From Zygnema cylindricum (Eukaryota; Streptophyta; Zygnematophyceae; Zygnematales; Zygnemataceae): DNA of 62,000 nucleotides. Of the stretch, positions 11,128-28,255 are shown piece after piece (the stretch's first letter is position 1; each line of letters begins with the position of its first letter). The translations under genes and the position numbers were made by a program. A model generated the notes under the pieces. The model was not told the origin of the DNA and made no database searches. It worked only from the letters and a program-made list of their open reading frames with translations. Location of the stretch: contig JBBHKE010001023.1 of NCBI GenBank assembly GCA_037447655.1, positions 1 to 62,000 of the forward strand. The letters are read 5' to 3'.

Positions 11128-12631
11128 ATGGCTTCTCTCTCCCCTCTCCCCCTTTTCCTCCTTTCCTTCTTTTTTATTCTCCCTGCACGATGTCAGTTCC
11201 CGATTCCCCCCCGATACGACGGTTTCTCCCTTACCCGCACCCCTACCCCCACCCCCCTCCTATTGGAGGCCTTTTTTGACCTTATGTGCCCCAGCTGCCT
11301 CCAGGCCTGGCCAGTCATAAAGGAGGTCACGGACAGATACGACAAAAATGTACTTCAGCTAATTGTGCACCCGTTTCCCGTGCCGTAAGTGGGAAGGGAG
11401 GCGGGGGAGAGGGAGAGGGAGAGGGGAGGGGAGGAGAGGGGGAGAGGGAGGGGGAGAGGGAGGGGGAGGAGGAGGGGAGAAATTAGATTGGAAAAATGTT
11501 TCTAAGAAAAAAAAATGTGGGTCCGTACAAGAAGTACATTATTTTCCCATCCGTACAGTTAGTCAGACTAATATAAGACTGACTATAATTAGTATTAAAG
11601 AGTTGATTAGTAATTATTGGGAAAGAAATAAAAATTTGGGGAATTTTTTTTCCCTATTCGAGAATGGAAGATTAATTTTAGTTTTCGGTAATTTCTTCCT
11701 TAAATGGGAAAGTTAAGGTTAAAAATAAAAATTAAGAAAAAGTGGAAAATCTGTTGATAAATGGGAGAAAAATTTTAATCTAATTTTTAAAATGAGAAGG
11801 AGAGCTCTTCATAAAAAAAGATGTTAAGTAAATAATAGAAGATTTTTCAAACCTGGTTTCTAAATTGTGGGAGAATGAAACCCAAAAAAAAAAATGGTAG
11901 TAAAGGTTTTTTTAAATTTGTAAAATTAGAGGAGGTGGAAGAGGGAGGGGAGAGGAGTAGTGAAGGTTGGAGGCAAGAGAGAGAGAGAGGAAATGTAAGG
12001 TACCAAATATGATTTTCTGGAGAGGGAAGTGGGAGAGGAGAAAGGGAGAGGGAGAGAGAGGGGAGAGATTGAAAGGTGGATGTAAAAGTTTTTTAAATTG
12101 ACAATGTAGGATGTGAAGGATGACAAAAATCAGTAAAGTATATGTTTTCATTTCCTTTAAGAGGGGGGAAAGGAGGGAGGGAGAGAGGGAAGAGAGGGAG
12201 GAGTTGATTTTAATCAATCCCAACTCTTATCTAATCTTTTGGTGTATGAATTCACTTTTCCAGCCTTTTGGCTACTCCATCTTTTTGCTTTTTTGTTTTT
12301 TTTTCGGTTTTTTTTTTTTTTATTTGTTTTTATTATCTTTGTCACTATTATTACACTATTATCTTTGTCTTTTACTCACTGTCCCTTTTGCTGTTCCCCT
12401 CCCCACTCCCCCTCTCTCCTTTTTATTTCTTCTTCTTTTTCCTTTTTTTCATCTTTTCTCATTTATTTTTTAATTTTTTTCCGGGCAGGTTCCGCTACAG
12501 TGCGAACATCCCCACCCTTTTCTTTCACTATTATCTTTGTCTTTTACTCACTATCCCTTTTGCTATTTCCCTCCCCCCTCTTCTCGTCTCCTTTTTTTCT
12601 TCTCCTTTTTCTTCTTCTTTCTTTCCCTCTT

Positions 12632-12696
<65 letters not shown>

Positions 12697-13214
12697 CCTT
12701 CTTTTTTTTTTTTTTTTTTTTTTCGGGCAGGTTCCACCACAGTGCGAACATTGCTGCCCGAGGGATGCACATCGCCGCAAAAATAAACGCCTCCCTCGCC
12801 TACCAGTGGATGGAGGCAGTATACAGACACCAGGTTAGTTTTACTTTTTAACTTCCTTTTTTTTGTTTTTGTGGTTTTGAGTTTTCTGGTTTTCTTGGTT
12901 TTGGTTTCGGTTTATTTTGGTTCCGGTTTCTTTTGGTATCAGTTTCGGTTTACGGTTTTCGATTTCTGTTTCCCTTTCTGTTTTCCTTCCGGTTTTGGTT
13001 TCGGTTTCGGTTTTGGGTTCGGTTTGGTATTGGTATTAAACTTGGATTTGATTTGCATCCTTTTTTCTCCCCTACCAGGGGACAAAGGGTGTGTACACAC
13101 ACCCGGTTGTCTTTTATTTTTATTTTCTTCTTGTTTTGGTTTCGGTTTCGGTTTTGTTTTTGATTTGCTTTCTTCTCAAGATGGAGACTGTGTACAGACA
13201 CCGGCTGTTGTTGT

Positions 13215-13283
<69 letters not shown>

Positions 13284-14543
13284 GCTCTACCTCCTCCGAC
13301 TCTCCCTCTCCCTTTCACACACTCTTCCTTTTTCACTTTAGGGCGAGCTATTGGACCTGAACGCCATACTATCTCTCTCCCTGCCTCTCTCTATCCCCCC
13401 GTCCCTGTCACCCTAATCCCATTTTTTTTTTCGGAGCATGTTATCCAACTACAGTCAAAAACGCCTTCCTCCCTCTCTCCCCCATTTCCCTCTCTTCCGC
13501 ATCTCCCGCCCTCCCACCTCCCTCTTTCCCCTATGCCTCGTCTCCTCCCCTGCCCTCTCTCTCTCCCTTTTTTGCCCTTCAGAGGGAGTTATCGGACTAC
13601 AGCACTAACCTTCTCTTTTTCTCCCACTCTCCTTCCTCTCCTTCACCTATCCTTCTCATCTCCCTCTCCTCTCCTTCTCCTCTCCCTCTCTTCCCTCTCC
13701 CCCTACTGTCTCCCTCTCAGAATGAATTATCGGACTGCAATTCTAACCATCTCTGTCCCTCTCACCCTCTTCCTCTCCCTCTCCCTCCCTTTCCTCTCCC
13801 TCTCCCCCTTCTGTTTCCCTCTCAGAATGAGTTATCTGACTACAATACTAAACATCTTTCGTACCAAAAGGTCGTCGAAATTTTTTCGGATCTCGGTACA
13901 CAAATTGGTGTAGAAAAGTCAAAATTTATCGAAGGATTTGAGGATTCTCAAACCGATTATTTGACTCGAATTTCTTTCAAGGTACGTTTATTGGGATTTT
14001 TTTTTTCTGTATATATAACATATATGTTTAAATATAGTTAATGTATTTATGTTTTTCTGTTTGAAAATGTGGTTTATGATTTAAGGTTTTGTCGAATAAA
14101 AATAACAAAAAACATGAAATAGAATCGATATTGACCGAGCGGAGCACTGGTTTTGATATTCTTTTGTTATCTTGTCTTTGTTTTGTTCTGTTTTGTTTTT
14201 TAGTTGTTTATGTTTTTGTTTCTTTTTATTCGTCTCCTAATTTTACCATATTTTTTCATTTTCCTTTTGTGTTTTTTTCCTATCTCTTTTTGCGTTTTTT
14301 CCCCTTTCTTTTTTCCTTTTTTATTTCGCTTTTGTTTTTTTTTTGTTTTGTTGTTGTTTTTAGTTTGGATGTTCTCGGGCCGTAGTTGGTACCCCAACTT
14401 TTGCGGTAAATGGGGTAACAGTATTAGGGGCCGACGAAAATTGGACTTTTCGAGATTGGGTCAATCTTCTCGATCCTCTCGTGGGTCACGGATTTGTCAA
14501 TAGACTTGTGTTTTCGAGAAAGCAACGAAACAAACTTTTATAG
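11128..14543 (+). CDS. Secreted DSBA/thioredoxin-fold protein, plant family
   Basis: A predicted 231-residue protein from four exons in matching phase: 11128-11384, 12731-12833, 13826-13981, 14364-14543. The ATG sits in a strong context (CCCACCATGGCT). Residues 1-22 form a signal peptide. The thioredoxin-like fold follows: LLLEAFFDLMCPSC with a CxxC pair at 54-57, a helical middle, and VVGTPTFAVNG with the usual cis-proline at P183. Order and length resemble the plant thioredoxin-superfamily proteins related to Arabidopsis At1g20225, recalled from memory. Those I recall have no second cysteine at this site, so the CPSC pair suggests real redox activity here. Probably ER or extracellular. Introns are filled with CT-rich sequence and decayed copies of the adjoining exon ends. 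Confidence 0.85.
12480..12580 (+). repeat. Decayed copy of the exon-2 acceptor and 5' end inside intron 1
   Basis: GGGCAG followed by GTTCC-CTACAGTGCGAACAT (from 12489) matches the true junction at 12731 (GGGCAG|GTTCCACCACAGTGC), then diverges. The intron sequence after it (12522-12580, TATCTTTGTCTTTTACTCAC and beyond) repeats 12352-12405. This is what a tandem duplication spanning the intron end and exon start would leave. Confidence 0.75.
12634..12723 (+). repeat. Interrupted poly(T) tract before exon 2 of the DSBA-like gene
   Basis: About 90 bases of T with a few C interruptions end seven bases before the GGGCAG acceptor at 12730. It is an extreme extension of the polypyrimidine tract. 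Confidence 0.9.
13069..13210 (+). repeat. Two decayed copies of the exon-2 3' end inside intron 2
   Basis: Exon 2 ends CCTACCAGTGGATGGAGGCA...ACAGACACCAG|GTTAGT. Copy 1 at 13069-13113 reads CCTACCAGGGGACAAAGG...ACACACACCCG|GTTGTC. Copy 2 near 13182-13206 reads ATGGAGACTGTGTACAGA then CACCG. Both keep the exon-end pattern but have accumulated changes. Confidence 0.7.
13215..13280 (+). repeat. (CT)n microsatellite in intron 2 of the DSBA-like gene
   Basis: About 33 uninterrupted CT units, between the exon-2 echoes and the exon-3 echoes. Confidence 0.9.
13342..13760 (+). repeat. Four decayed copies of the exon-3 acceptor and 5' end inside intron 2
   Basis: Copies begin at 13342, 13437, 13583 and 13721; the true exon starts at 13826. 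Read in the exon frame they give GELLDLNAIL, SMLSNYSQKR, RELSDYSTNL and NELSDCNSNH, against the real NELSDYNTKH. Each sits directly behind an AG and a CT-rich tract. Similarity rises toward the real exon, as expected if duplications were serial with the newest nearest the exon. Confidence 0.8.
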
Positions 14544-16493
14544 AGGAAAAAAACAACTTTTTGTACTTTTTTTGTATCTTTTTTTATACATTTTTTTGGG
14601 TTAGTGTTGTTCTTATGTTGTATTTATTTACACTTCGACAAAGCAAACTTTTATAGCACAAACATAACTATTTTTTAATACTGTTTTGCTCTTTTAGCAC
14701 CCTTTTTTTGTCTCTTGTACCTTTTGTACATTTTGTACCTTTTGTACCTTTTTTACTTTTGTAGTTTTGTTATGCTTTTGTTGTATTTTTGTTTGTTTGT
14801 TTGTGTCAAATGCTGCATAAAACGATATTATTTTTCCTTGTATCAATGATAGAACTTAACTACAGTAATGACAAGAAAAATATATATCATAAATAATAAT
14901 AAAAAAAAACTTGTAGTATCATATGTAGTGGAAAAATTGACCTCAAAATTGAAACCTTAAAAAATCATTCGATCTCGTGTGACACATTTATGCTGTTATA
15001 ATTTTGTTTATATTCAACTTTTCTAACTTCGTCTTTTCAATAAATTCAATTTTGTCTTTATTTTTGATTACTAGTTTTTTATTTATCCGCGGTCTCGTTA
15101 CTTGCAGCTTTTACTTTTTCAAATTTAGATTTCATTTTTTTTTTTTAATTATTATTTTTATTTTGTCATTTGCCATACGAATTATTGAAATAAAACAACA
15201 GTAAGATTTAAAGATGTTTATAGATATAGATTCTCTATGCCTTTTTTTTTTTTTTTCCCTAAAGTAACATTTTGTAGCTTAAGAATTACTTTTCCGATAA
15301 TTATCAGTTTTTTTGAGTACTCTGTCTTTATTTTATTTGTTTCTGAGCTGACACAAAGACATTGTTTCTATGCGCTGTTTATTTATTATAGTAACATAAT
15401 GTTGATTTTAATTTTATTTGATTTGTTACCGTGCAATTGTTTTAAGAACATCTATTTTATTCTTCGTTGCAACAAACGTCTAGAAATTCATTTCATCAAA
15501 AATAAAATCTTGCTATATAATGCAAAACCAAAAATATGACATTGAAAGTTTTGGATAACAATAATTCTGTTTCCCAATCGACAATCATTAGCCGAAAAAA
15601 AAAAAAAAACACCGAGAGAGTCTCTGTTTATTAATCTCTATTTAATTTTACAAGTAAAAAAAACCATTATAATAAATCTAAACTCTAGTACATGATCAAC
15701 TTAAAACCGCAGCACAAAAATGAATTTAAAACCGTGGTACAAAGCCTAGTGAAGAAAAAATGGCTAAGTGTTAGTATTTTTCTTTGAACATTGATTCATT
15801 AAGAATTTGAACTTTTTATAGACAATTATGTCTAGTATATGATAAATTCAATACTTTACTGTACAGAAGAATTATAGCATACAATAAATTTGAGGATTAG
15901 AAGGTAACAAATCTAAATGTTCAATGTTAAAAATATTAAAAAACTTAGTGTGTGATGATAGCTGTATTTGATTGTCTTGTATTTATTGTCTCAAAAAAAA
16001 AAATCGAGTAGACAAGTATCGAGACTTTGAGAATTTTGGAAGATGAAAATTCCAAATTTATTATCTTATTTATAATCTTCTTACATTTTATCATGAATGG
16101 CTTTAATAATAATAGTGGCACATGAGCACAGTTTTTTTTTTTTCAACTTTACATGCATCCTGATAAGATATAAGTCTAGATTGTAAGGCTCTCTTACACC
16201 ATTATCATTTTATAAGCATATATAAAAATCATATTGTATTTTTTGTGCCTCCAAAATTTCACTAAAGCATAAAAAAACAAATGAACGGGTAAATTTAAAA
16301 CGGTCTTTTTCTTCTTATGAGAAGAACCCTAAAAATTATTAACAAAGGTAAATAAACTAAAATTACATCACTATTTTTCATTTTTCTTTCTTGTTCTTTT
16401 AAAATTAAAACCAATTAATTCAATATACCCTAAAAAAAACTTAAGATAATTAAGAAAAGTACGAAACTAAAAGTACTAACTTTTTTTTTTTTA
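14544..16493. other. Intergenic, tail-to-tail, AT-rich
   Basis: Between the stop codons of the DSBA-like gene (plus) and the membrane-protein gene (minus). It consists of T-rich then A-rich DNA with short homopolymers. It should include both 3' UTRs; I cannot place poly(A) sites reliably. I see no additional gene. Confidence 0.5.
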
Positions 16494-22000
<5,507 letters not shown>

Positions 22001-22949
22001 AGCTGCTGAAAGGGGAAAAAAAAAAGGGAAAATTGTTTAAAGTAGTGAAGTGTGTGGAGTTAATGGACAGTTGTCTATTTTTTTATCTATTTATTTTTAT
22101 TTATTTATTGATATTGAAATTCTAAGTCATGATAGGAAAGACAGAACAGGTCTAATTTGATTGGATTTCACTTTATTTTATTTCAAGCAAGAAAAAAAAT
22201 GATGAATTAGTTTGTGAGAAACTGAAAGAGAAATTCGCGCTTTTTATCCATTTCTGTTTAACAAAAATAAAAATAAAAAATGAAAAATAACTGTAGAAAT
22301 CTATCCAGGAAGACCTAATTTTCCAATTTCCTGGTAGGATACTTGACATGACTGATTTGAAATTTGAAACTGACTTGTTGATTGACGTTTAAACGTTTAA
22401 ACTTTTGAACAACTCTATTTTTAGTCCCGCCTAATCTTATTTAATGTTTCTTAGTAATAGTGTAGATACCTCAGGATCGCGTGGCATACTGGTATCGGTT
22501 TAAAGATTCACCTAAACAAAGTACCAAATAGTCAAATACAGAACCACTGTACAAAACTACATGGAATATTACAGTTTTCAAAACCGTTTTTAGTGACAGC
22601 CCATACGCACGTGGCATCGCTTAGAAACGTCGATTATAGATATTGTAAGGTATTGTGCTGCGTGTTATAAGCCAATGAAGATGAGGCATGATGCTGACAA
22701 ATTGACGCTTGACGGAAAACCGGGAGAGAAAGTGCAGTCGCACTGTATTATGTAGTCATAAATTAGTAAATTACGCTCGCACTAAACCGCACTTTTAAAA
22801 GCTACATTGAGTATCGGTTCAAGTGTATTACAGTATTAGTACTTTTGCGTCCGTTACATTTTGCGGCGTTACCTTTTAAGTAACGGAACGAAAATCACGT
22901 CGTACGTCGCGTTTCAGAAAAATTGTCGTTATCGCTAAAACAACATATT
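22001..22949. other. Intergenic, upstream of the membrane-protein gene
   Basis: Part of the 2.2-kb space between two head-to-head genes. Mixed composition, no gene or clear promoter element that I can support. Confidence 0.45.
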
Positions 22950-22952
22950 AAA

Positions 22953-22995
<43 letters not shown>

Positions 22996-23117
22996 CAATA
23001 TATCGCGATGATTTATGCTGGTCGCGGTACGATATATCGAGAACTTTCCTCGATCGATATTCGATATATTTAATATCGAGATCATCGCGATATGAAACTA
23101 TCCGATACCCAGCACTA
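22950..23117. mobile_element. Right-hand remnant of a MITE-like element
   Basis: It ends CCGATACCCAGCACTA, matching the terminal repeat of the elements at 3558-4040 and 4813-5276. The preceding sequence has the same GATATATCG/ATATCGCG character and a (TA)n run. I find no matching left terminus, so the left limit is approximate. Confidence 0.5.
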
Positions 23118-23923
23118 GGTTCAACCATAGTGAGACGGGCTTTCCTATTGCGTACCTCGTCGTGAAACTGAACGGGATTTTCTCACATGTGAATAAAAAC
23201 TGTTCAGCTCTTGCGGCCACGAGGAAGACATTGACCCTAGGATGGCATTGTACGTCTATAACCGTCCACACCGACTAAGGGCGATGAAAACGTTATATTC
23301 AAGATGCCACGTGTGAAACTGCTATTGTATATTTGCCAAGCAGCACAGTCACACACGTATTTCAGCGTGAGAGAAATAAGTACAGTAATGTGTTTGCAGC
23401 TTGTGAAATCGCCCTAAGGGGGCACATCCATAGGAACAGATGATGCCGTATGCTATGCTGTCGTTGTCTTTTAGGACAGCGTCGGCGGAAGACTTAAATT
23501 TACGGTGAGACGCTAAACTTTCACATAGATCAGTACATTCCGATGGAAATTCAATTCCCCTTAACCGTAGATAGTAAACAATATTATTTGTTAGCCGCTT
23601 AGTCGGCGCCACGTGGATTATGATTCCTGGTTTGCAGGAATGCGTCATTCCACGGTATGTATACGTGGCGGAATCTAAACGGATCTGTCTGATGGTCTCA
23701 AACTGTACGGCGGTCGTGCCGTGAAACATAAATTTGTACAATATTCTGTACGATACGGTACATTTGCCGTACATTCTGTATACAAGACCACGAAAGCATG
23801 CCCTGCTGAAACAAAGAAAGGGAGACTGGAGAAAAGCTTGGAGAGAATCGGACGCTCTGTAGAGAGAGAGGAGAATCGGGAGGTAGACAGGGAGAAGTGA
23901 GAAACTTTTGGTCGGAAGGATAG

Positions 23924-23952
23924 AGAGAGAGAGAGAGACAGAGAGAGAGAGA

Positions 23953-24002
<50 letters not shown>
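23924..24002. repeat. (GA)n microsatellite upstream of proline dehydrogenase
   Basis: GA units with a few G insertions, in a GA-rich stretch that continues to about 24212 and probably forms the leader of the ProDH transcript. Confidence 0.85.
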
Positions 24003-24007
<5 letters not shown>

Positions 24008-24214
24008 GACTTATAGAAGGGAATTATATTATAAAGTTGAGACGAGAACAAATAGGAAGGTTTTGAAAGAGCGAGAGGCGAGACAGAGGGACAGCGAGAG
24101 AGCGAGGATAAGAAATATAAAAGACAAGAAAACAAAGAGGTTTGAGGAAGAAAGAGAATTAGAGTGAGAGAAAGGTGAAGAGAGTGAGAGAGGGAGAGAG
24201 AGAGAGAGAGAACT

Positions 24215-26798
24215 ATGGTTTTTCTCCGTGGGAGGATCTCCTTCTTTAAAACAAAGGGTATTTGGAGAAGAAACCGGTTTCTATGCTCTTCTCCTGACCT
24301 TCTTCCCTCTCCTTCCCTCCTGAAACCACCAAACTCAACAACCTCCTCCCTCCTTCTCAATCCCTTTCTCCCTGTACTCTCTCGCCCTCCGACCATCTCT
24401 CTCTCTCCTCTCCCTCCACTCCCTCCTATATCCTCTCCGTTTCCCTCTTCTCTCCCACCTCCCACTTCCTCCTCCTCATCCTCCTCCTCCTCGCCTACTT
24501 TCCCCTCCTCCCCCTTCTCCTCTCCCTCCTTCTCCTCCTCTCCCTCCTCCTTCTCCTCCTCCTCCTCCTCCTCCCCCTCCTCCTCCCCTTCCCCCGCAAC
24601 CTCCAATTCCGAAATACCCAAAATCTCTCTCTCCACCCCTATTGACCCTCTCGACCTCTCCAATGCCCACACTATATTCTCCAAACTGACCACCGGAGAA
24701 CTCGCCTCCGCCCTTTTGAATTTAGAAATGGCCTCCAATGAGAAGTTAGTCGATTTAGGTACTTTTGTTTTGAAGTCTCCTTTAATGAAATCGAAAATCC
24801 TCTCTCTCCCTCTCCTTAAAGTGGTAAAAAGTACGGCATACTCTCATTTTTGTGCCGGGGAGACGGTGGAGGAGGCGGCGAAAACTTTACAGCGGATGTG
24901 GGATCTCGGATTGAAGGGTATATTGGACTTCAGGTTAGTCTCTCTCTCCCTCTCCCCCTCTTTCTCTCCCTCTCCCTCTTCCTCTCCCCCTGCCCCTCTC
25001 GCTCCCGCTCCCGCTATCCCTTTCCCTCTCCCTATCCCCTTCCTCTCTTTGTCCCTCTCCCTCTTGCTCTCGCTCTCCCTCTCGCTCTTGCTCTTCCTCT
25101 CCCTCTCCCTCTCCCTCTCCCTCTCCCTCCCTCTTTGTCCATCCCCATCTATTTTTCCTCTTTCCTCTTTTCCTTTTTTTGGCCCTTTTTTTGTTTGGGT
25201 GGTCGTTTAAATTCAAAAATGTTTTAGTTTAGGTTTTTTTTTCTTTTTTTTCTTGTCAGTAAAACAAACTGCTTATTTAAAATTATCTGTGTTTGTTTCG
25301 GTTTCTCATTTTTCTATATTGGGAACGTATAATTGAAATATTAAATTTATAATCTATAATTAAAAGTTTTAAATTTTAAATACAAGATCAAAAATTCCAT
25401 ATTCAAGTTTTAAAATTCAATTTTTTGAACTCATTTTTGGAGTCTTATTTCATGCAGATTTGTTCCTTTTGTCCGTATTTTAAATGTCCGTATTTAATTT
25501 TAATTTTTTGGACAGGCGGTTTTATTTCTATTTTAAATTTTGCCAGAAATTTACAATTTTTGGTCAAATTTACTGTCAATTTGACGGTAAAATGGGAAAG
25601 GGTTTTCTGGAGGGAAATTATTTCATCGTTTTTTTTTTTTTCAAGAAACAAGCTATTTTTTTTCCTTTTTTTGGGTTTTTTTTTTTGTATATTTTTTTGG
25701 ACTTTTTGTTTATTTATTTATATATTTATTTATTTATTTATCTATTTATGTATTTATTTATTTTTTCTTTTTTTTGTGGGCTCAGTGTAGAAGATGCCCA
25801 CAATTTTGAAAGTTGCGAGAATAATCTTGAAGGATTTTTAAAAACAATTCGGCAAATTCCCGAACTTCCCGAAGGATCTGTGAGTTTTACTAGTCCATTT
25901 TCTTTTTCTGTTTTTAAGTTTGATTTTTTCAATCTTTTAGTGTTGATCTCCTCCTTATCTCGCTCCTCCTTATCCCTCTCTTTTTTATCTCTCCTCCTTA
26001 TCTCTCTCTCTTCGTTATCTCTCCCCTCCTTACCTCTCTACCTCCTTATTTTCCCCCTTATTTCCCTTCTCCTTTTTTTTCCTATTGCTTCCCTCTTTGT
26101 TTGACTCCTCCCTCGTTTCCCTCCTCTGTTTTTTGCTGCCTCCTTGTTCCTACCTGCTTATTTCCCTCCTCCTCATTTTCCTCCTCCTTTTTCCCCTCTC
26201 CTTATTTCTCTCCTCCTTATTTCACTCCACTTTTTTTCCCTCCTTTTTTCGCTCCTCATTTTTCTGCTATTTATTTCCTTCCTCCTTTATTTCTCCTCTT
26301 TATTTCTCTCTGCTTAATTTCCTTCCTTCTTATTTCTCGCCTCCATTGTTTTTCTACTTTCTTACTTCACTCATTTCTTATTTTCCTCCTCCTCCTCATT
26401 TCCCTCCTTTCCCTTCCTCCTTGTTTCTCTGCTCTTTATTTCCCTCCCCCATCCCTCCTCCCTTTTCCCTCCTCATTTCTTGCTTCCCTCCTCCTCATTT
26501 CTTGCTTCCCTCCTCCTCATTTCTTGCTTCCCTCCTCCTCATTTTCCTTCTTTTCCTTCCTCCTTGTTTCTCTCGTCCTTGTTTCCCGTCACTATCCCTC
26601 CTCCCTTTTCCCTCCTCATTTTCCTCCTTTTTCCTTCCTCCTTGTTTCCCTCCTCCTTATTTCCCTCCCCCATCCCTCCTCCCTTTTCCCTCCTCATTCC
26701 TTATTTCCCTCCTCCTTATCGTTCCTTCATTGTTTACGGCTTTCATTGCTTGCTTTAACATTTATCCATTCATTTTTTTGTATATATGTACATGTATG

Positions 26799-26829
<31 letters not shown>

Positions 26830-27119
26830 ATGTGTATATGTGTATTATGTTTAAATTAGTGTTTCAAACAAGCAAATAAACCTGTGTCTAAAAAACATTG
26901 ATAAGTAGATATTTTTTACTTGTTAACATACATTAGAGGTAAGTGTTTATTAAAAGTTTAGTTACTCATTTTACTTAGTTATTGCTCTACTTCTTTTCTT
27001 CCTTAATTTATTTTGATCTTATTTAGTCAATTTTTTTTCTTTGTTACTTTTTTCCTTTCCTTTTAAGTTTCTGTGTTTTGTCTCTTTCTTTTTTTTTAAC
27101 TCCTTTGGTTTGTTTGTTT

Positions 27120-27163
<44 letters not shown>

Positions 27164-28214
27164 TTTTATCTTCTTTTGTTTTTTCCTTTGTCTTTTCCTT
27201 CGTTTTTTCATTCGGTTTTCCTTTGTTTTTTCTTTTGTTTTTTTGTCTTTTTGCAGGTAAGTTTCGCATGTGTGAAAATAACCGCTCTCTGTCCTCTCTC
27301 CACTTTAGAGAAAGTCTCCTCTCTCCTCCGTTACCACTACCTCCACCCCCAAAATAAACCTCCCTGGCTCCTCCCTTCCCTCCCTGTCCTCTCTACCCAG
27401 AGCCCTATGTACCGAATCGCCTCACTCTCCTCTCCTCCCCTTCCACTCTCCCCCGAAGAGGAGCGAGAGTTCCTTGAGGCTTACGACCGTTTACGGAAAA
27501 TATGTTTTGCATGTGAATCCCTTTCCGTTCCTTTATTAATCGATGCCGAATATTTTTCCGTTGAACCGGCCATCGACCATTTGGCTTTCGCGGCTTCCGT
27601 TGAGTTTAATGGAAAGTACGACTTTCCGCTAGTTTACGGAACGGTACAGTGTTACTTGAAAGACTCGATGTCACGTCTCTCTCTCGCTTTGGAGGGGGCG
27701 AAGGAGAGGAAAATTCCCTTTGGGGTGAAGTTAGTGAGAGGAGCTTATTTGAGTAGAGAGATAAAAATGGCGAAAGGGGAGGGAGGAGAGAGTCCCATTC
27801 ATGAGACGATAGAAGAAACTCACAAGTGTTACGATTTATGTGCGGCGAGGATGTTGGAGGAGATGGGGAGGAGTGAGAGGGTGAGGGAGGGGAGTCCAGT
27901 GGGAGTGGTTTTGGCCACTCACAATTACAGCTCAGGTGAGGGGACGAGAGGGAGGGAGAGGGAGGGAGAGAGAGGGATAGAGAGGGAGAGAGAGGGAGAT
28001 GAGAGTGAGGGAGAGTGAGAGTGAGGGAGAGAGAAGGAGAGAGAGGGAGATGAGAGTGAGGGAGAGTGAGAGTGAGGGAGAGAGAAGGAGAGAGAGGGAG
28101 AGGCGTAGAGTGAGAGAGAGGGAGAGTGGGAGAGAGGGAGAGTGAGGGAGAATGGGGGAGACAGAGAGGGAGAAGAAAGAGTAAGAGTGGATGTGTGGGC
28201 GTGGGGAAGAGAGG

Positions 28215-28255
<41 letters not shown>

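Noticed and set aside
12239-12838. 199-codon Phe/Leu-rich ORF
   Set aside because: Translation of T-rich intron; only the part from 12731 is exon, and in a different frame.
23349-23774. 141-codon minus-strand ORF
   Set aside because: No domain, no splice context, no low-complexity explanation; not enough to call a gene.
23698-24738. 346-codon minus-strand ORF opposite ProDH exon 1
   Set aside because: Made of Glu/Gly and Ser/Leu runs from the GA and CTC microsatellites; ProDH homology lies on the other strand.
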